Shown here: piece by piece, positions 1-5,041 of the stretch
Position numbering within the stretch: the stretch's first letter is position 1
Layout of the letters: each line of letters begins with the position of its first letter
NCBI GenBank assembly: GCA_043778315.1
Contig: JAYWGJ010000235.1
Span: 1 to 6,157 of the forward strand
Length of the DNA: 6,157 bases
Direction: 5' to 3'
Origin: JBEEMU01 sp043778315
GTDB taxonomy: Bacteria; Bacteroidota; Bacteroidia; Chitinophagales; Saprospiraceae
Notes under the pieces: generated by a model
The model's database searches: none
The model's input: the letters and a program-made list of their open reading frames with translations, nothing else
What the model was told of the DNA's origin: nothing
Program-made: the position numbers and the translations under genes

Positions 1-16
1 CCTGGTCACGACCAGG
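1..16. repeat. 7-bp perfect inverted repeat at window edge
   Basis: CCTGGTC and GACCAGG are separated by two bases, making a near-perfect palindrome at the very start of the window. It may continue to the left, outside the window. Short open frames run through it on both strands but none has a start codon here, so it could be intergenic or lie in the tail of a neighbouring gene. Confidence 0.4.
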
Positions 17-176
17 CTCTTCCGCACTTGCTATAATCAAAACCAACCGCATTAACCTCAAGCTCGCCGTATAAACAGCAACAGATTTCCTACACTAAGA
101 TCTTTTTTATACATTTTTATTCGTCAAAATGCCGCAAGGCTACAAATCTAACCGCCGCATCGCTACAAAATCACGG
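17..176. other. Intergenic stretch, no gene recognised
   Basis: No convincing gene is seen between the left edge and the promoter at 177. A plus-strand frame open from the edge stops at 72-74 and could be the tail of an upstream gene, but 23 open codons are not unusual by chance. A 42-codon ATG frame at 129-257 runs through the promoter and into the next gene's start and is taken as chance. The stretch is A/T-rich from about 100 on. Confidence 0.4.
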
Positions 177-207
177 TTTATTATCCAAAGAAATTTTCGT
201 ACCTTTG
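177..207 (+). promoter_or_regulatory. Bacteroidota-type promoter for the 244-852 gene
   Basis: TACCTTTG at 200-207 matches the Bacteroidota -7 consensus TAnnTTTG exactly. TTTA at 177-180 is a one-mismatch candidate for the -33 TTTG box with a normal 19-base spacing. Transcription would start near 213, giving a leader of about 30 bases that is A/T-rich and has no Shine-Dalgarno sequence, as is usual in this phylum. The same octamer occurs upstream of the caspase gene. Confidence 0.6.
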
Positions 208-243
208 TTTTGTCATTTTACATAAATAATCATATAAAAAAAT

Positions 244-852
244 ATGGCATATAGCAAATTTACCTCTATAGTTAAGTTTTGCCAACAATATTCGCTGACT
301 ATCCAAGATGGTAGTAGTTTGTTTGGTCAAACGGAAATCAATTTCGTGCCGAGCGTACGCCTCTTGCAAGACCTACAAGAGGCAACAACTATGCCTACCG
401 CCACCGAAAAGGCAAAATCGGAATGGCTGATAAGCCCTGTATTGAAAGAACTCAAACGCCAGAATCCGTCTATTGCTGTTTTTTCGGGGTTCAGTCTAAA
501 CATAGATGGCGATGCCGATTTGCAAGGCAATCCCGACTATATATTGAGTGCGCGTCCCGTTATGGTAGAGGTAACTGCACCCATATTTTGCTTAATGGAA
601 AGCAAAAACAAAACGCCCGACGAAGGTTTTGCGCAGTGTACTGCCGAAATGTATGCTGCCCGACTATTTAACCGCCAAGCCAACGAAAATATAGAAACTA
701 TTTATGGTGCGGTGACAAACGCCTACGATTGGATTTTTTTAAAATTAGAAAATGACGTGATTTTTATTGATAAAGACCGCTACTTTTTAAATGACCTACC
801 CAAACTCTTGGGTGTTCTGCAAAATATTACCGACCAATATAAAATCGTATAA
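244..852 (+). CDS. Hypothetical protein with PD-(D/E)XK nuclease-like core
   Basis: This 202-residue protein resembles a family of roughly 200-residue hypothetical proteins that I recall mainly from cyanobacteria and Bacteroidota. Residues 54-80 form a helical region rich in charged residues (EKAKSEWLISPVLKEL). Then come N96-P97-D98 followed by a strand, E119-S-K121, and Q131 to Y137 in a helix. The D...ExK...Q spacing is that of a PD-(D/E)XK nuclease core. The C-terminal part (IYGAVTNAYDWIFLKL, 153-168) is the family's most recognisable stretch. There is no signal peptide or membrane segment, so it should be cytoplasmic. The ATG at 244 is preferred because the promoter and a 30-base leader fit it; Met50 (391) is a possible internal start that would keep the whole core. 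Whether it cuts DNA, and what its role is, cannot be said from sequence alone. Confidence 0.85.
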   Translation: MAYSKFTSIVKFCQQYSLTIQDGSSLFGQTEINFVPSVRLLQDLQEATTMPTATEKAKSEWLISPVLKELKRQNPSIAVFSGFSLNIDGDADLQGNPDYILSARPVMVEVTAPIFCLMESKNKTPDEGFAQCTAEMYAARLFNRQANENIETIYGAVTNAYDWIFLKLENDVIFIDKDRYFLNDLPKLLGVLQNITDQYKIV

Positions 853-853
853 T

Positions 854-931
854 TTTTGCAGACACTGTCTGCACAATCGCAAAATCGGGATAAGCGGCGG
901 CAAACTTGCGCATATAATTCAAGTTGCGCAC
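854..931 (-). pseudogene. Relic of a DUF1016/YhcG-type protein, N-terminal domain
   Basis: One minus-strand frame of about 26 codons reads VRNLNYMRKFAAAYPDF, then Ala, then IVQTVSAK. This matches in order the conserved stretch of DUF1016 N-terminal domains, where RNL.YM/F..F..A.PD..IVQT.SAQ is typical (E. coli YhcG has RNLFAMIRFAEAFPD followed by IVQTLSAQ). A TAG codon lies directly before it (932-934), and the match ends at the stop codon of the plus-strand gene. No start codon, N-terminal helices or C-terminal nuclease domain are present. I read it as a fragment left after deletion or insertion, not a working gene. DUF1016 proteins carry a PD-(D/E)XK domain and often travel with type I restriction loci. 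Confidence 0.6.
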
Positions 932-942
932 CTAAAACACTA

Positions 943-1017
943 GGACGGCGGTACTTCAGTCCGCCGAAAAAAAAACAATCTGATTTGTTTTGTTTGGGCT
1001 GAAGACCGCGACCTCCC
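943..1017. repeat. Long imperfect hairpin, probable dispersed element
   Basis: GCGGT-a-CTTCAGTCC (948-962) pairs with GGGCTGAAG-ACCGC (996-1009) with one bulged A and one G-U pair. Inside it, AACAATC and GATTTGTT (975-989) pair again with one bulge. A second, competing hairpin is CGGCGG/CCGCCG (946-951 with 961-966). A run of nine A's lies in the loop. The arms read as diverged inverted copies of one another, which suggests a palindromic intergenic repeat. No reading frame here is convincing. Confidence 0.55.
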
Positions 1018-1043
1018 GCCAACCCACCGCGCCATTTTTCTCG

Positions 1044-1079
1044 CCCGATTTGCCAAATTTCTTCAATTTGGTAAATCTT
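1044..1079 (+). repeat. Palindromic repeat, copy 1
   Basis: This 36-base unit is identical, base for base, to the one at 1169-1204. Its arms GATTTGCCAAAT and ATTTGGTAAATC pair over 12 positions; the only non-Watson-Crick pair is a G-U in plus-strand RNA. The spacer between the arms is 8 bases. Confidence 0.9.
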
Positions 1080-1102
1080 GTATCACCGCCGATGCCATCG
1101 TT

Positions 1103-1134
1103 AGATTTACCAAATCTATAAGATTTGGCAAATC
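1103..1134 (-). repeat. Palindromic repeat, copy 2 (inverted)
   Basis: Read on the minus strand, this carries the same two arms (GATTTGCCAAAT and ATTTGGTAAATC) as the copies on either side, but the spacer differs. Keeping the arms while changing the loop is what selection on a hairpin, or on an element recognised by its arms, would produce. Confidence 0.85.
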
Positions 1135-1168
1135 CGCCACAGCCGCTTTTTTAACTATTTTCGCCGTT

Positions 1169-1204
1169 CCCGATTTGCCAAATTTCTTCAATTTGGTAAA
1201 TCTT
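1169..1204 (+). repeat. Palindromic repeat, copy 3, overlapping a stop codon
   Basis: A perfect 36-base copy of the unit at 1044-1079. Its right end (1203-1204) provides the last two bases of the TAA stop (1203-1205) of the caspase-FGE gene, so that gene's 3' end was shaped by this element or coincides with its insertion point. The hairpin lacks a following T-run on the minus strand, so it is not a standard terminator for the gene. Confidence 0.9.
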
Positions 1205-2792
1205 ATTCTACGGAACAAACCACCCGAAAACCCAAGTAGCTGCCGAGGTGCGTGGGCGCAGTGTAGTTGCGATAAGAAACGCGGCAGCCGTGCGCACCGT
1301 TGCTCCAACCGCCGCCGCGAAGCACACGGTAAGATCCCGTAGTAGCACCTGTGGGGCTACTGACAGCATCGCTGCTATAGACACTGTACCAATCGCTGCA
1401 CCACTCCCATACATTGCCACTCATATCATACAGTCCATAGCCATTTGCTGGTTTTTCGCCTACGGCGTGCGTTTCGCCTAAGGCGTGCCTTTTTTTACTT
1501 CCGCTATTATCCGTGAACCAACCTACACTGCCCACATCGCTGCTGCCTGCATATTTATCACTGCTGCCGCCTCGCGCGGCATATTCCCATTCAGCCTCGG
1601 TCGGGAGTCTATAGGTTTTGCCTGTTGTGCGGCTCAACCAATCGCAATAGGCTACCGCATCGTCCCAACTCACGTTAATAACAGGTCGGCTGCCACGTCC
1701 CCAACCCATATCACTTGGTTTTGCTCGTGCGGTTGCATCGCAAAACTTATCATATTCGGCAAAAGTTACTTCATATTTTGCTATATAAAACTCGCCAATA
1801 TAAACGGTATGCACTGGTTTTTCATTATCGTAAGCATCGCTATCTGTGCTGCCCATAAGGAAGTTATTGGCTTTTAGGTATTTCATGGTAAAGACTGCGC
1901 CTGTGACTGATTCTGTAAAGTCGCTTTTAGCAAGTGGTTCTTTGCGGGTAGGGACGGGCTTTACTGCTACAGGCGGCGCAGGAGCATTTGCCATTTTGAA
2001 ATAAAAACTGCCGTTAAAGGCGTTATTCATCCAAGGTTCTTGTCCTACGGGTTCCAACTCGCGGTTTACTTGCTTAAATACGTCTTCTATCGTCAGTCCT
2101 TCGCCGCGCATCGCTTTTACTAAGGCAGTCGTGTAGGGCGAGTTCGTTTGCCCTGTGCCATCGGCGGCAGTTGCGCCCGGCGCGGTAGAAAAGGCTATCA
2201 AACTGCCTTTTGCTTTATACTCCACGAAGCCCGAGCGTCCGCCATCGCGCCCTGCACTCGTGCAGGTGAACGGCAATGAATTGTTGCGGCAAGCATCGCT
2301 CACCATAATATTGAAGGCTACGCCTGCCGAGCGCAATTTTTTATCAACGGCTTTGATAGAAAGGTTATTGACGCTAATGTCGTCGCGGCAGGTAGAGCGG
2401 TCGTCCACGGCAACCCAAAAGTTGTCGCCGTCCGCCTCCACGCCATGCCCTGCATAAAAGACTAAGGCAACGGTTTGCGTTCCGCGCACTTTTTGGGTGA
2501 GTTGCGAAACCCCGTCCCACATCTGTTGCTTCGACGCGTTTTTGAGTAGAAGCACCTCAAAGCCTAAGTCCGTCAAAGCGGCACTCATCGCGTCAGCATC
2601 GTTTGTAGGGTTGCGCAAAGGTTGCCAGCCGCCGCCGCGATAGTCTTTATTGCCAATCACTAAGGCAATGCGCTGCTCATTCGTGGCAACGACCGTGCCA
2701 TTGCTGCCATTCGGCACAAATAGTCCGCGCTGACTATACCCGCATATCGGCAGGCAGAGCGCAAAAATGAAAATGAAAAGTTTGTTTTTCAT
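1203..2792 (-). CDS. Exported caspase-like peptidase (C14) with C-terminal FGE/SUMF1-like domain
   Basis: This 529-residue protein starts with a signal peptide (about 1-20; KNK, hydrophobic core, small residues GYS), so it should act in the periplasm or outside. Residues 40-265 form a caspase-like domain: RIALVIGNKDY at 41-51, the catalytic His116 in YAGHG, Cys168 in VSDACRNN, then the downstream segment GSLIAFSTAPG and EPWMNNAFNGSFYF. A proline-rich linker (271-287) leads to an FGE/SUMF1-type domain (about 297-527) with FLMGS, the YEVT strand, RLPTEAEWEYAARGG, YGLYDMSGNVWEW and a C-terminal GFRVV. In true FGE two cysteines oxidise sulfatase cysteine; here alignment from RGGGW puts Asn498 at the first and Cys503 at the second, so it is probably a binding module, not an oxidase. 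Residues 497-519 resemble a DGR variable repeat. It stands alone between a terminator and a repeat cluster. Its proteolytic target is unknown. Confidence 0.93.
   Translation of the reverse strand: MKNKLFIFIFALCLPICGYSQRGLFVPNGSNGTVVATNEQRIALVIGNKDYRGGGWQPLRNPTNDADAMSAALTDLGFEVLLLKNASKQQMWDGVSQLTQKVRGTQTVALVFYAGHGVEADGDNFWVAVDDRSTCRDDISVNNLSIKAVDKKLRSAGVAFNIMVSDACRNNSLPFTCTSAGRDGGRSGFVEYKAKGSLIAFSTAPGATAADGTGQTNSPYTTALVKAMRGEGLTIEDVFKQVNRELEPVGQEPWMNNAFNGSFYFKMANAPAPPVAVKPVPTRKEPLAKSDFTESVTGAVFTMKYLKANNFLMGSTDSDAYDNEKPVHTVYIGEFYIAKYEVTFAEYDKFCDATARAKPSDMGWGRGSRPVINVSWDDAVAYCDWLSRTTGKTYRLPTEAEWEYAARGGSSDKYAGSSDVGSVGWFTDNSGSKKRHALGETHAVGEKPANGYGLYDMSGNVWEWCSDWYSVYSSDAVSSPTGATTGSYRVLRGGGWSNGAHGCRVSYRNYTAPTHLGSYLGFRVVCSVE
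1233..1304 (-). other. Candidate DGR-type variable repeat in the FGE-like domain
   Basis: Codons for residues 497-520 sit in the ligand-facing end of a C-type-lectin-fold domain, where DGR variable repeats lie. Where ordinary relatives often show runs of Asn, this protein has Ser-Asn-Gly (497-499), His-Gly (501-502), Tyr508, Tyr511-Thr512 and His-Leu-Gly-Ser-Tyr (515-519). The last five codons are CAC CTC GGC AGC TAC: all end in C and differ only at positions one and two, as random replacement of the A's in AAC codons would give. This is inference; no template repeat or reverse transcriptase is in the window. Confidence 0.35.
1454..1489. repeat. 18-bp in-frame tandem duplication inside the FGE-like domain
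   Basis: Two adjoining 18-base units (1454-1471 and 1472-1489) differ at two positions. In the protein they give HALGET then HAVGEK at about residues 436-447, just before PANGYGLYD. Relatives normally have a single TxPVGxK unit here, so the first unit looks like an extra six residues in a surface loop. Confidence 0.7.
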
Positions 2793-2853
2793 ACTGAAAA
2801 AATTATTATTTGTAATAAAAGGAATGTGTAAATATATGAAATTTTGAGTAGTC

Positions 2854-2861
2854 CAAAGGTA
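2854..2861 (-). promoter_or_regulatory. Probable -7 box for the caspase-FGE gene
   Basis: The minus strand reads TACCTTTG, an exact TAnnTTTG match and identical to the box at 200-207. The start of transcription would be near 2847, leaving a leader of about 55 bases before the ATG at 2792. No TTTG -33 box is seen at the expected distance upstream; that stretch is A/T-rich. Confidence 0.5.
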
Positions 2862-2881
2862 GGGTATTTTTTTAATGTGCT

Positions 2882-3022
2882 ATATATTTTGTAAAAACAG
2901 AGTATAATTATTTGTTTATGAAGGATTTTAGTAGAATTTTACGGCGTGTGCGCGTATGTTTTAACACCTTCACAGAGGGATAAGGAACGTGTTCTACACA
3001 AATAGCAAGTCTTTTTAAAAAC
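2882..3022. other. Intergenic stretch with a GC-richer core, nothing identified
   Basis: Between the caspase promoter and the terminator lies A/T-rich sequence with a GC-richer core at about 2941-2996. The core holds short inverted repeats: AACAC (2961-2965) with GTGTT further on, CCTT with AAGG between them, and GTGT-TCT-ACAC. A 21-codon plus-strand frame (2918-2983) and an open 29-codon minus-strand frame without ATG resemble nothing I know. A small structured RNA or a repeat copy is possible. Confidence 0.3.
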
Positions 3023-3066
3023 AAAAACCGCCTTAACCCTGCACACGCAAGGTTAAGGCGGTTTTT
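3023..3066 (-). terminator. Strong bidirectional-looking terminator after the fic-type gene
   Basis: The 16-base arms at 3023-3038 and 3051-3066 pair perfectly (core ACCGCCTTAACC with GGTTAAGGCGGT), with T-runs at both ends, so it would work on either strand. The loop can form three further pairs, TGC with GCA. It lies about 50 bases after the stop of the Fic gene and insulates the caspase gene from the gldA-fic unit. Confidence 0.9.
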
Positions 3067-3117
3067 TATGATAAGAAAAGTATCGAAAACAAAAAATTAC
3101 TTTATTTTGCTTTCTTA

Positions 3118-3894
3118 TCAATCAAATGTTTTGGGCAGCAGTTGCAAAAAAGGAAGTGCGCGGCTGTAATCCAACTGCTCATATTCTACGCCCAATTGTC
3201 GCAAATTCGTATAATATGTGGCGTGATGCTTGTAATAATTTTTTTCGCTTTGCAAAAACCAAGCCTTTTCGCCTAATTTTTGCGCAATAAACCATTTTTC
3301 TATCAGCCTGCCGCTTCTGCCGTTGCCGTCGTTCCAAGGGTGTATTTTCACAAAAGTCAAATGCAAAAAGGCAGCATAGTAAAAAATTTTCTCGACGCAC
3401 ATTTTTTGTTGCAATAAAAAAGCGGTATCGCTATACCATTTATCCATTTCCGATTGCAGTTGATACGGCGAAACGGCGACATATTCTATTTTGCCGTCGT
3501 CGGTAGCGACGTACATATTTTGAGTGCGCAATTTGCCTAATTTGCTTTTTTGCAGCAAATTTTGTGCTAATAAGGCGTGTGCCTCGCCTATATTTTTCGG
3601 CGTTAGCGGGTTGTTTGCAGCAAAAATATAGGCATTGTATAAGTCATCAATTTTTTTAGTATAGTTGGGTTGAAAGGCAATACCCATAGCTTTATGCTTG
3701 ATATAACTATCCAATTCTATGGCTTCGCCTTCTATTTTGCTGCTAAACACAGACGCTACCGAAGTGTAAAAACTAAACGTTTCGGTACTTATTTCGGCAT
3801 CTTTTAGCGCATCAAATTTTTGTTGCAAACCTGTTATTGCTGCTAAATAAATCGGCAATAAATCGGCGTTCACAAGTTGTAGTTTATCAGACAT
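3118..3894 (-). CDS. Class II Fic-domain protein (AMP-transferase)
   Basis: Fic enzymes usually move AMP from ATP onto hydroxyl groups of target proteins. This 258-residue protein has the complete core HPWNDGNGRSGR at 185-196, with catalytic His185, Asp189, Asn191, Arg193 and Arg196; Trp replaces the usual Phe in HPF. The N-terminal motif SSKIEGE (51-57) fits the (S/T)xxxE(G/N) inhibitory helix, with Glu55 predicted to block ATP binding, which makes it a class II, self-inhibited Fic protein. The target-docking flap is probably near residues 122-150. Length fits a compact class II member without an added DNA-binding domain. No signal peptide is seen. It follows gldA by 33 bases with no promoter or terminator between, so the two are probably co-transcribed. 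Its target is not evident, and no antitoxin gene is needed or seen. Confidence 0.93.
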   Translation of the reverse strand: MSDKLQLVNADLLPIYLAAITGLQQKFDALKDAEISTETFSFYTSVASVFSSKIEGEAIELDSYIKHKAMGIAFQPNYTKKIDDLYNAYIFAANNPLTPKNIGEAHALLAQNLLQKSKLGKLRTQNMYVATDDGKIEYVAVSPYQLQSEMDKWYSDTAFLLQQKMCVEKIFYYAAFLHLTFVKIHPWNDGNGRSGRLIEKWFIAQKLGEKAWFLQSEKNYYKHHATYYTNLRQLGVEYEQLDYSRALPFLQLLPKTFD

Positions 3895-3927
3895 ATCGGC
3901 TATTTTAAGGAAAGAGGAACAATAACG

Positions 3928-4833
3928 CTACTTCGTCAATGCCTGAAAAACGGCTTGTACGCTGCTTTCTTCGCGCTTGATTTCGAGCAGCGTGAGTTTT
4001 TGCGCCGCAGCGTAAGCCGCTATCGCAGGGCGAATATCGGTATCGCCGTTCGCGTGTAATTGAAACTTATTTTCGGCGAGTTGCTGCACTTCGCGCACAC
4101 CTTTTATCTGCTTCAAACCGCTTATTTTGGTGGCTTCGAGGAACTCGACGGTCACTGTCGTTTCGGCAGACGACCTGTTGCGCAAAGCGGCTATACTGTC
4201 GTTTGCCACCAATTCTCCCTTATTTATGATGATAACGCGGTCGCAAAGTGCCTCCACTTCTTGCATGATATGCGTGCTGAGTACGACGGTTTTTTCTGCT
4301 GCCAACGACTTTATCAACAAGCGGATTTCGACCAATTGATTGGGGTCGAGACCCGTTGTCGGCTCGTCCAAAATCAACACTTCGGGGTTGTGTATCATCG
4401 CTTGCGCGAGTCCGACGCGCTGCCGATAACCCTTACTCAACGCGCCGATAAGCTTCCGTTGCTCCACGCCCAAACCGACGCGGTCAATCATCTCCGATAC
4501 GCGCTGCGGTATATTCGCGACGCGGTGCAGTCCAGCCACAAACGTCAGGTATTCCTTGACGTACATATCTTTATACAACGGATTATGTTCGGGCAGATAG
4601 CCGATGCGCTGCCGCACTTGCATCGCGTCGCGGAGCGTATCGAAGCCACAAACGGACGCTGTTCCGCTCGTTTGCGGTATAAAACAGGTCAAAATCTTCA
4701 TGGTTGTGGTTTTTCCTGCGCCGTTCGGACCCAAAAAACCTAAAATTTCGCCTTTTTGTGCTTCAAATGAAATGCCATCAACCGCGTTTTGCACGCCGTA
4801 GCTTTTCACTAATTGATTTACAATGATAGACAT
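3928..4833 (-). CDS. gldA: ABC transporter ATP-binding protein, GldA-like
   Basis: This is the 301-residue ATPase subunit of an ABC-2-type exporter. Visible motifs are Walker A GPNGAGKT (35-42), the Q-loop region with GYLPEHNPLY (78-87, Glu in place of Gln), the signature LSKGYRQRVGLAQ (132-144), Walker B VLILDEP (152-158), the D-loop GLDP (161-164) and the switch His188 in LSTHIMQEVE. A C-terminal 80-residue tail follows, as in this subfamily. PEHNPLY, the YVKEYL helix and IMQEVEALCDRV are features I associate with GldA, which works with the permeases GldF and GldG in gliding motility of Bacteroidota. Neither permease gene is in this window, so they would be elsewhere; assignment as another ABC-2 ATPase cannot be excluded. 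A -7 box lies about 65 bases upstream, and a Fic gene follows. Confidence 0.9.
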   Translation of the reverse strand: MSIIVNQLVKSYGVQNAVDGISFEAQKGEILGFLGPNGAGKTTTMKILTCFIPQTSGTASVCGFDTLRDAMQVRQRIGYLPEHNPLYKDMYVKEYLTFVAGLHRVANIPQRVSEMIDRVGLGVEQRKLIGALSKGYRQRVGLAQAMIHNPEVLILDEPTTGLDPNQLVEIRLLIKSLAAEKTVVLSTHIMQEVEALCDRVIIINKGELVANDSIAALRNRSSAETTVTVEFLEATKISGLKQIKGVREVQQLAENKFQLHANGDTDIRPAIAAYAAAQKLTLLEIKREESSVQAVFQALTK

Positions 4834-4896
4834 AGTTTATGTTGTTTTGATGATATAGGTGTTTTGAATTTTGAGTTTCTTTTGGTATTTAATATT

Positions 4897-4904
4897 CAAA
4901 AATA
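4897..4904 (-). promoter_or_regulatory. Possible -7 box for gldA
   Basis: The minus strand reads TATTTTTG, a TAnnTTTG match, about 65 bases before the gldA ATG. No -33 TTTG is apparent at the usual distance, and the sequence is very A/T-rich, so a chance match is possible. A TACTTTTG on the other strand (4918-4925) points rightward, where no plus-strand gene is credible. Confidence 0.35.
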
Positions 4905-4933
4905 AAGTATTTTTTTATACTTTTGTAATAATT

Positions 4934-5041
4934 TTAAGGGGTTCGGAGAAGTTGAATATTGAGTCCTGTTTTTTGGATTAAGTCATCGATTTGGTCTTGT
5001 GTAATCAGTTTTCGGTCAATTAGGAACGCATTCCTAATAAT
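4934..5041 (-). pseudogene. Coding-like C-terminal fragment without a start codon
   Basis: In a minus-strand frame different from the PstS-like gene, about 35 codons read IRNAFLIDRKLITQDQID, then DLIQKTGLNIQLLRTP and TAA at 4934-4936. The composition (hydrophobic residues alternating with charged ones, ending in a normal stop) looks like a real protein's C-terminus. However, there is no ATG, GTG or TTG in frame, and an in-frame TAA lies a few codons upstream, inside the 3' end of the PstS-like gene. I do not recognise the family. It may be what remains of a deleted gene, or chance. Confidence 0.3.

Noticed and set aside
129..257. 42-codon plus-strand ATG frame before the 244-852 gene
   Set aside because: It runs straight through the promoter box and overlaps the next start in another frame, and the product has no recognisable features.
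857..873. Palindrome TGCAGAC-ACT-GTCTGCA just after the 244-852 gene, as a terminator
   Set aside because: No T-run follows it on the plus strand, and the bases are explained as the Val-Gln-Thr-Val-Ser-Ala codons of the DUF1016 relic.
780..1022. 80-codon minus-strand frame
   Set aside because: It reads the hairpin element and the DUF1016 relic in the wrong frame; the relic's own frame gives the family match.
1044..1204. The repeat cluster as a CRISPR array
   Set aside because: Units alternate in orientation, there are only three, spacers are unequal and no cas gene is present.
1063..1308. 81-codon minus-strand frame across the palindromic repeats
   Set aside because: It is an out-of-frame reading of the caspase-FGE 3' end followed by repeat sequence; residues such as LKKFGKSG and DLPN come from the repeat arms.
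4060..4743. 227-codon plus-strand frame opposite gldA
   Set aside because: It lies fully antisense to a gene with complete ABC ATPase motifs and has no family resemblance.
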